From positions 1-11,142 of the forward strand of contig CAMEUH010000070.1 of assembly GCA_945938055.1 (NCBI GenBank): 11,142 nt of DNA. Direction: 5' to 3'. Position 1 is the first letter of the stretch. Each line of letters opens with the position of its first letter. The notes beneath the pieces are model-generated. The model made no database searches and was not told the DNA's origin. It saw only the letters and a program-made list of their open reading frames with translations. Below, piece by piece: positions 6,483-11,142 of the stretch. Both the position numbers and the translations under genes were made by a program. This DNA comes from an uncultured Eubacteriaceae bacterium (GTDB lineage: Bacteria; Bacillota; Clostridia; Lachnospirales; Lachnospiraceae).

Positions 6483-7385
6483 ATGGAATACGAAAAATTT
6501 ACGCATTATGTGCAGGAAAGCATTTCTCAATTAATGGGAAATGGTTATGAGGTAACCTTAAATAAGGTGATAAAAAACAATGGTCTGGAACTTACCGGTC
6601 TGATTATCATGGAGGAAGGTAAAAAAGCGGCACCAACCATTTATCTGGAAGAATTTTATCAGGAATACCGGAATGGAGAAACATTGGGAGAATTAGTGGA
6701 AAAGATTGTATCTGTTTATGAAGAGAGTTGTTGCAAATTAGAAATGGATTTTAGCTTTTTCATGGATTTTGAGCAGATTCAGCCGCGGATTTTGTATAAA
6801 CTTCTGAATTATGAAGCCAATCAAAAGCTTCTTGAGGATGTCCCGCATAAAAGATATATGGACCTGGCAATTGTGTTTTATATTCTGGTGGATCATGATT
6901 CCATAGGAAATGGAACTATCATGATTCATAAGAATCACATGAAGGTATGGAATGTAAATGAACAAAAACTGTATGAAGCGGCAGTCAAAAACACTCCAAG
7001 GCTGATGCCTTACCGTTTTTCTTCCATGGAAAATGTGGTGGAAGAAATTTTTGGACAGCAGGAACCGGTTGATTTTCTGGAAAATGATGAGGTAAGTAAT
7101 CATGATATGTACATTCTTACCAATAACCGGAAGATGTTTGGTGCAGCCTGTCTTCTGTATGATAATCTTCTAAAAAGAATTTCTGATAAACTGCGAAGTA
7201 ATCTTTATATTATTCCAAGTTCGATTCATGAACTGATTATTATTCCAAAAAAATCCTTTCCACGGGGAAAAGAAGAACTCATTGAAATGGTATGTGATAT
7301 GAATGCAAATGAGGTGGACCTGGTGGATATTTTATCGGATAATGTTTATGAATATGACAGGATCAAAGAGGCAATTGTTGCATAA
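6483..7385 (+). CDS. DUF5688 family protein of unknown function
   Basis: A 300-residue soluble protein that I recognise as DUF5688, a family common in Lachnospiraceae and without known function. Family-like features are APTIYLEEFYQEYRNGET (about residues 44-61) and a C-terminal half with YILTNNRKMFGAACLLYD, then LYIIPSSIHELIIIP, ending with a VDLVDILSDNVYEYDR segment. There is no signal peptide, no clear membrane span and no catalytic motif I can name. The ATG at 6483 is chosen because AAGGA (6471-6475) lies 7 bases upstream; the in-frame ATG at 6357 overlaps the promoter and terminator. The gene stands alone between its own promoter and a convergent tRNA gene. Hand counts on sampled 60-base lines give about 25-37% GC inside it against 55% in one cinA line, so it is clearly AT-richer than its neighbours. 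Confidence 0.8.
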   Translation: MEYEKFTHYVQESISQLMGNGYEVTLNKVIKNNGLELTGLIIMEEGKKAAPTIYLEEFYQEYRNGETLGELVEKIVSVYEESCCKLEMDFSFFMDFEQIQPRILYKLLNYEANQKLLEDVPHKRYMDLAIVFYILVDHDSIGNGTIMIHKNHMKVWNVNEQKLYEAAVKNTPRLMPYRFSSMENVVEEIFGQQEPVDFLENDEVSNHDMYILTNNRKMFGAACLLYDNLLKRISDKLRSNLYIIPSSIHELIIIPKKSFPRGKEELIEMVCDMNANEVDLVDILSDNVYEYDRIKEAIVA

Positions 7386-7411
7386 AAAGCATTTTACACA
7401 ATAAAAAATGC
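7384..7411 (-). terminator. Terminator of the tRNA-Arg gene
   Basis: On the minus strand GCATTTT (7411-7405) pairs with AAAATGC (7395-7389) around a 9-base loop and is followed by five T residues (7388-7384). The left arm includes the last two acceptor-stem bases and the discriminator of the tRNA, and the T run overlaps the stop codon of the DUF5688 gene on the other strand. Confidence 0.6.
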
Positions 7412-7481
7412 ACCTGAGAAGACTCGAACTCCCGACACCCTGTTCCGGAAACAGGTGCTCTATCCACTGAGCTACAGATGC
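7409..7481 (-). tRNA. tRNA-Arg (anticodon CCG)
   Basis: The reverse complement folds into a complete 73-base cloverleaf. Acceptor GCATCTG/CAGGTGC has one T-G pair, the D-stem is GCTC/GAGC, the anticodon stem is CCTGT/ACAGG with loop TTCCGGA, and the T-stem is GGGAG/CTTCT with loop TTCGAGT. The anticodon CCG lies at 7448-7446 and reads the Arg codon CGG. The D-loop contains A20, an arginine identity feature. The discriminator is A, and CCA is not encoded (TTT follows), so the 3' end must be added by nucleotidyltransferase. It converges on the DUF5688 gene, 23 bases away. Confidence 0.97.
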
Positions 7482-7490
7482 ATAGGATGT

Positions 7491-7519
7491 ATTTTACTAT
7501 AAAAATTAAAAAAAATCAA
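7491..7519 (-). promoter_or_regulatory. Putative promoter of tRNA-Arg
   Basis: On the minus strand TTGATT (7519-7514), a 17-base spacer very rich in T, and TAAAAT (7496-7491). The predicted start near 7484 is about 3 bases before the mature tRNA 5' end at 7481, which would leave very little 5' leader to process. Confidence 0.55.
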
Positions 7520-7575
7520 CCTTTTCTTGTGCGATTTTCTTGTTTTTTCTGTTCGCTTTCTCCGGGGGAAACTTA

Positions 7576-7604
7576 TTGAATTCCATGGGATGATTTGATA
7601 AAAT
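7576..7604 (+). promoter_or_regulatory. Putative promoter of the 7634 gene and downstream rluF-type/ligA genes
   Basis: TTGAAT (7576-7581), a 17-base spacer and TAAAAT (7599-7604). The predicted start near 7611 is about 23 bases before the ATG at 7634. No further promoter is evident before the genes at 8324 and 9042, so this may drive all three. Confidence 0.6.
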
Positions 7605-7633
7605 AAAATATCATAGTCAAAACGGGGGATTTT

Positions 7634-8305
7634 ATGGAAAAAATCAGGGGTAAGAGGATCACATCCTATTGTATTTTTGTGTTTATGATTCTGCTGATTG
7701 TGGTGGTTCTGATTCCTCAAAATGCTTTTTTGTCGAACCAGAAAGCAAAAGATACAATCCGGCTGATGCAGCGCAGACCGAAACAGGAGGAAAAACAGAA
7801 AGAAGAGACGGGAAGCAATTCCTTTGCCGAATGTCGGATTTTTGGAATCAAAAAGCTGATTAATGACTATTATGACGCATACATTATGCCGGATGACAAG
7901 ATGATTTTAAAGTATATGGACACCTTTGGAGACATGGATCAGGGTGTGAGGAAATTTTCCCAGGAAAATGTGGAACAGTACATGGATATTTCCTGCTATT
8001 CCATGGAAGGGTCTGTGGAAGGATCGTATCTGGTAATCAGTTATGGATATGCAAAGTATTATGGGATTAATACAACCGTTCCGGTGGTAGGAACCTTTTT
8101 TGTAAGAACGAATTCCAGTGGAAGCTATTATATCTGTAATAGTGTGGTAAGCAATGAGAGTTCTGCTTATAATGAAATCATGTTTGAGGGGAAACAGGTT
8201 CAGGAAATGAAGGAAGTGGCGCAGTATGAACTGGATACGGCCTGCGAGGTGGATCTGATTTTAAAGCAGTTTGTTGAAAACAACCCGGAATATTTTAAAT
8301 ATTAG
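7634..8305 (+). CDS. Unrecognised membrane-anchored protein with extracytoplasmic domain
   Basis: A 223-residue protein I cannot assign to a named family. Residues 1-10 are positively charged, and about 11-28 (SYCIFVFMILLIVVVLIP) form one hydrophobic helix. A charged, coiled or disordered linker rich in K, E and Q follows (about 38-60). The rest (about 65-223) looks like a small extracytoplasmic alpha-plus-beta domain, with FGIKKLINDYYDAYIMPDD followed by alternating strands rich in Tyr, Ser and Val. That pattern (helices near a YY motif, then strands) resembles NTF2-like folds, but this is a guess. No lipobox is seen; the positive-inside charge suggests a type II orientation with the C-terminus outside. 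The ribosome binding site is GGGGG (7624-7628). rluF-type and ligA genes follow at 18 bases and by overlap, so it appears to head their operon. Confidence 0.75.
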   Translation: MEKIRGKRITSYCIFVFMILLIVVVLIPQNAFLSNQKAKDTIRLMQRRPKQEEKQKEETGSNSFAECRIFGIKKLINDYYDAYIMPDDKMILKYMDTFGDMDQGVRKFSQENVEQYMDISCYSMEGSVEGSYLVISYGYAKYYGINTTVPVVGTFFVRTNSSGSYYICNSVVSNESSAYNEIMFEGKQVQEMKEVAQYELDTACEVDLILKQFVENNPEYFKY

Positions 8306-8323
8306 CTGGAAAAGGCAGGAACA

Positions 8324-9064
8324 ATGGAAACAAGAATTAATAAATTTTTAAGCGAAGCAGGGGTCTGCTCCAGAAGAGCGGCAGACAGGCTTCTGGAGGA
8401 ACAGCGGGTTACCGTGGATGACAGGGTGGCACAGATTGGAACAAGAGTTCTTCCCGGACAATGTGTAAAAGTGGATGGAAAAATTGTCACAAAAGAGCAG
8501 GAAAAGGTCTTACTGGCATTTCATAAACCGGTAGGCATTGTGTGTACGGCTCAGGAAAAAGAAAAAAATAATGTAATTGATTTTTTACAGTATCCTAAAC
8601 GTGTTTTTCCTGTGGGAAGACTGGATAAGGAATCACAGGGCCTGTTGCTTTTAACCAATGATGGTGAATTAATGAATCAGATTTTGAAGGCTTCCAATGG
8701 TCATGAAAAGGAATATGTGGTAACGGTCAATAAGAAAATTACAGATGAGTTTCTGGATGGCATGCGTCGTGGCGTTCCGATACTGGATCGTATTACCAGT
8801 CCCTGCAAAGCAGAAAAAAATGATTACCCAACGGTTCCAATTATTTTAAAACAGGGGCTGAACCGGCAAATACGAAGAATGTGTGAATATTTTGGATATG
8901 ATGTGGTAAGACTGGAACGGATCCGGATTATGAATATTCATCTTGGAACGTTAAAGAGCGGTGAGTACCGTCATTTGACGAAGGAAGAGACAGAAGGTTT
9001 ATATGAAATTATTAAAAAGCAGACAATGGGAGAGGAAAGTCATGGAAACAAAGACGGAGCATAA
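8324..9064 (+). CDS. 23S rRNA pseudouridine synthase, RluF-like (RsuA family)
   Basis: A 246-residue enzyme with an N-terminal S4 RNA-binding domain (about 3-55, RINKFLSEAGVCSRRAADR) and a RsuA-type catalytic domain. The catalytic motif VGRLDKESQGL contains nucleophile Asp101, with KPVGIV before it and LNRQIRRMCEYFGYDV near the C-terminus. The run HEKEYVVTV and GVPIL match E. coli RluF closely. RluF forms pseudouridine at position 2604 of 23S rRNA; RluB or RsuA specificity cannot be excluded without alignment. The ATG at 8324 follows an AGGCAGGA ribosome binding site. It starts 18 bases after the membrane protein gene, and its last 23 bases overlap the start of ligA, suggesting coupled translation. 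Confidence 0.92.
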   Translation: METRINKFLSEAGVCSRRAADRLLEEQRVTVDDRVAQIGTRVLPGQCVKVDGKIVTKEQEKVLLAFHKPVGIVCTAQEKEKNNVIDFLQYPKRVFPVGRLDKESQGLLLLTNDGELMNQILKASNGHEKEYVVTVNKKITDEFLDGMRRGVPILDRITSPCKAEKNDYPTVPIILKQGLNRQIRRMCEYFGYDVVRLERIRIMNIHLGTLKSGEYRHLTKEETEGLYEIIKKQTMGEESHGNKDGA

Positions 9065-11018
9065 TAACAAAATAGAGCGGATTAAGGAACTGGTCACATT
9101 TTTAAATGAGGCCGGACGGGCATATTATTCGGAAAGCCGGGAAATTATGAGTAATTTTGAATATGACAGGCTTTATGATGAACTGGTCACGCTGGAAACA
9201 GAAACAGGGTTCTTATTGTCCAATAGTCCAACCCAGAATGTTGGATATGAGGTGTTGAGCGAACTTCCAAAGGAACGTCATCCGGAACCCATGCTTAGTC
9301 TGGATAAGACAAAAGACGTGGCAGTATTAAAGTCATGGCTTAAGAATCAGAAAGGGCTTCTTTCCTGGAAGATGGATGGATTAACCATTGTTCTGACGTA
9401 TGAGGAAGGAAAATTAGTAAAAGCAGTAACACGTGGAAATGGAGAGATTGGTGAAGTTATTACGAATAATGCACGTGTGTTTTCCAATCTTCCGGTTATT
9501 ATTCCTTTTAAAGGAAGGCTTGTGCTGAGGGGAGAGGCTGTTATCACATACTCGGATTTTGAACGGATTAATGAAGAAATCAGCGATGAAAGCCAGAAAT
9601 ATAAAAATCCACGAAATTTGTGCAGTGGAACAGTAAGACAGTTAAATAACCAGATTACTGCCCAGAGAAATGTGAATTTTTTTGCCTTTGCCCTTGTGAG
9701 TGCTCAGGACGTGGATTTTCACAATTCCAGGAATGAACAGTTTGAATGGCTGAAACAGCAGGGCTTTACCGTAGTGGAACATCGTCTGGTGGATGCGTCC
9801 GATGTGGAAGAAGCGGTACAATGGTTTGCAGACAAAATTACCGAAAATGATTTTCCTTCGGACGGTCTTGTAATCACATATGAAGATATTGCATATGGAC
9901 TGAGTCTGGGAAGGACGGCAAAATTTCCTCGGAATTCCTTTGCATTTAAGTGGAAGGATGAACTGGCGGAAACCATTTTAAAGGAAATTGAATGGAGTCC
10001 GTCCAGAACCGGTTTGATTAATCCGGTGGCTGTTTTTGAACCGGTGGAACTGGAAGGCACCACGGTTTCCAGAGCGAGTGTTCATAATATCAGTATCATG
10101 GAAGAACTGCAATTAGGAATAGGGGATAAAATCACGGTTTATAAAGCTAATATGATTATTCCGCAAATTTCAGAGAATCTGACAAGAAGCGGAAACCTTG
10201 AAATACCGGAGTTTTGTCCGGTATGTGGACAAAAAACAGTCATCCGGAAGCAGAATGATGTAAAGGCATTATATTGCGTAAATGAAAAATGCCAGGCAAA
10301 GCATATTAAAGGTTTTACCCATTTTGTTTCACGGGATGCCATGAATATCGAAGGCTTGTCGGAAGCAACATTAGAGAAATTTATTCAGCAGGGATTTATT
10401 AAAGAATTTGCAGATTTATTTCATTTGGATCGTTACAAGGATGAAATTGTGCAGATGGAAGGATTTGGCGAGAAATCCTATGACAATCTGATGGATTCCC
10501 TGGAAAAAGCCAGAAAAGTATCGCTGCCAAAGCTGATTTATAGTCTTGGAATTGCCAATATTGGATTATCAAACGCAAAATTAATCTGTAATTATTATGA
10601 AAATGATATAGAACGGATTCAGAATGCAAAATCAGAGGAACTTGTTTCCATTGAAGGAATCGGACAGGTGATTGCGGATAGTATTCTGGAATATTTTGGG
10701 GATGAAGAAAATGTTCGTTGTTTCCGTGATTTATTAAAGGAGATTACGATTGAACCGGCAGAGGGCCAGGAAGGAACTGAGAAGAAGCTGGCTGGAATGA
10801 CTTTTGTGATTACCGGTTCAGTGGAACATTTTGCAAATCGTAATGAATTAAAGGAGTATATCGAGCAAAATGGTGGAAAAACCACTGGGACAGTTACTGG
10901 AAAAACTGATTATCTGATTAATAATGATGTTACATCTTCTTCCTCTAAAAATAAAAAGGCGATGGAGCTGGGAGTCAGAATTATATCGGAAGAGGAGTTT
11001 CTCAAAATGTTAAGTTAA
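9042..11018 (+). CDS. ligA: NAD+-dependent DNA ligase LigA, divergent form
   Basis: A 658-residue ligase, close to the usual length, that seals nicks using NAD+ in replication and repair. In order: domain Ia (Tyr28, Tyr41, Asp42), adenylation domain with nucleophile Lys110 in KMDG, Glu165 in RGEA, Arg191 and Arg199, Asp274 in DGLV, and Lys303 in FKW. An OB fold follows (GTTVSRASVHN), then a four-Cys zinc finger (Cys392, 395, 412, 417), HhH repeats (about 430-570) and a BRCT domain (about 581-658). Several positions considered essential in E. coli LigA differ: Tyr29 for His23, Asn38 for Asp32, Ser108 for Glu113, Thr279 for Lys290. All main domains are intact, so it looks functional, but it is a divergent branch. 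The ATG at 9042 is chosen because AGAGGA (9031-9036) precedes it; the in-frame ATG at 9003 lies deep in the upstream gene. It overlaps that gene by 23 bases. Confidence 0.93.
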   Translation: METKTEHNNKIERIKELVTFLNEAGRAYYSESREIMSNFEYDRLYDELVTLETETGFLLSNSPTQNVGYEVLSELPKERHPEPMLSLDKTKDVAVLKSWLKNQKGLLSWKMDGLTIVLTYEEGKLVKAVTRGNGEIGEVITNNARVFSNLPVIIPFKGRLVLRGEAVITYSDFERINEEISDESQKYKNPRNLCSGTVRQLNNQITAQRNVNFFAFALVSAQDVDFHNSRNEQFEWLKQQGFTVVEHRLVDASDVEEAVQWFADKITENDFPSDGLVITYEDIAYGLSLGRTAKFPRNSFAFKWKDELAETILKEIEWSPSRTGLINPVAVFEPVELEGTTVSRASVHNISIMEELQLGIGDKITVYKANMIIPQISENLTRSGNLEIPEFCPVCGQKTVIRKQNDVKALYCVNEKCQAKHIKGFTHFVSRDAMNIEGLSEATLEKFIQQGFIKEFADLFHLDRYKDEIVQMEGFGEKSYDNLMDSLEKARKVSLPKLIYSLGIANIGLSNAKLICNYYENDIERIQNAKSEELVSIEGIGQVIADSILEYFGDEENVRCFRDLLKEITIEPAEGQEGTEKKLAGMTFVITGSVEHFANRNELKEYIEQNGGKTTGTVTGKTDYLINNDVTSSSSKNKKAMELGVRIISEEEFLKMLS

Positions 11019-11039
11019 AGTAGAAAAAGGAGGGATTGT

Positions 11040-11142
11040 ATGTCAGATGAAGGCGTAAGATTGATTCTGAATAAGCTGGATGGAATTGAGAAGCGGATGG
11101 ATGCCATAGAGAAGCGGATGGATGCCATAGAGAAGCGGATGG
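11040..11142 (+). CDS. Start of a coiled-coil protein with heptad repeats (truncated by window end)
   Basis: A new reading frame begins with ATG at 11040, preceded by a strong AGGAGG (11028-11033) with 6-base spacing, 21 bases after ligA. Thirty-four codons are visible. After MSDEGVRLILNKLDGI comes EKRMDAI repeated in tandem. Hydrophobic residues at 6, 9, 13, 16, 20, 23, 27, 30 and 34 alternate by 3 and 4, an ideal a/d heptad pattern, so this N-terminus should form a coiled coil. The start of such proteins (MSxE followed by repeated EKRMDxI-type heptads) is seen in small uncharacterised clostridial proteins, but I cannot name a family. Close spacing suggests co-transcription with ligA. Confidence 0.8.
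   Translation, partial: MSDEGVRLILNKLDGIEKRMDAIEKRMDAIEKRM
11067..11142 (+). repeat. In-frame 21-bp tandem repeat encoding EKRMDAI heptads
   Basis: Two identical 21-base units (11088-11108 and 11109-11129) are followed by 13 bases of a third (11130-11142, where the window ends). A diverged unit encoding LNKLDGI lies before them (11067-11087). Each unit is exactly seven codons, so copy-number change keeps the frame and the heptad register. Confidence 0.95.

Noticed and set aside
6300..7481. Integrated element bounded by tRNA-Arg
   Set aside because: No integrase is present and I found no second copy of the tRNA 3' end near 6300-6480, so attachment sites are unsupported.
7472..7720. Minus-strand open frame of 82 codons across the 7500-7633 intergenic stretch
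   Set aside because: It overlaps the tRNA gene and the start of the anchored protein, and its translation is rich in Asn, His and Lys from an AT-rich reverse reading, with no family resemblance.
11088..11142. CRISPR-like repeat array at the window end
   Set aside because: The repeats are directly adjacent without spacers, in frame, and encode a regular heptad, so they are a coding tandem repeat.

Overview
The window looks like ordinary chromosome from a Gram-positive, moderately low-GC Firmicute, most likely a Lachnospiraceae-type clostridium. This rests on purine-rich ribosome binding sites, frequent ATG/AGGAGG usage, a RemA (DUF370) gene next to gmk, a DUF5688 protein, and the style of the RimO, RluF-like and LigA proteins. 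No transposase, integrase, phage gene or CRISPR array is visible.

Layout: (1) Bases 138-2160 hold a tight plus-strand operon, yicC-remA-gmk-rpoZ, with a promoter at 39-66 and a hairpin terminator at 2186-2210. (2) An ABC-F ATPase gene (2221-3765) runs the other way. It starts from a promoter placed back to back with that of rimO. (3) rimO-pgsA-cinA(C-terminal type) (3909-6338) is a second plus-strand operon ending in a terminator that overlaps the last codons. (4) A free-standing, AT-rich DUF5688 gene (6483-7385) has its own promoter and converges on a minus-strand tRNA-Arg(CCG) (7409-7481). (5) A third plus-strand unit starts at 7576 with a membrane-anchored protein of unknown function, then an RluF-like pseudouridine synthase, then an NAD+-dependent DNA ligase with unusual active-site residues. 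A coiled-coil gene built of perfect 21-bp repeats follows and runs off the window end.

Most genes are core information-processing functions: nucleotide supply (Gmk), RNA polymerase omega, ribosome protection or modification (ABC-F, RimO, RluF-like), phospholipid synthesis (PgsA) and DNA joining (LigA). They are arranged in short overlapping operons that suggest translational coupling. I see no obvious new defence or mobile system. The points most worth a second look are the LigA substitutions, the terminal heptad repeat gene, the isolated DUF5688 gene, the unknown membrane-anchored protein, and several leader or terminator structures. All family assignments are made from the translated sequence and memory of the families; no database search was run.
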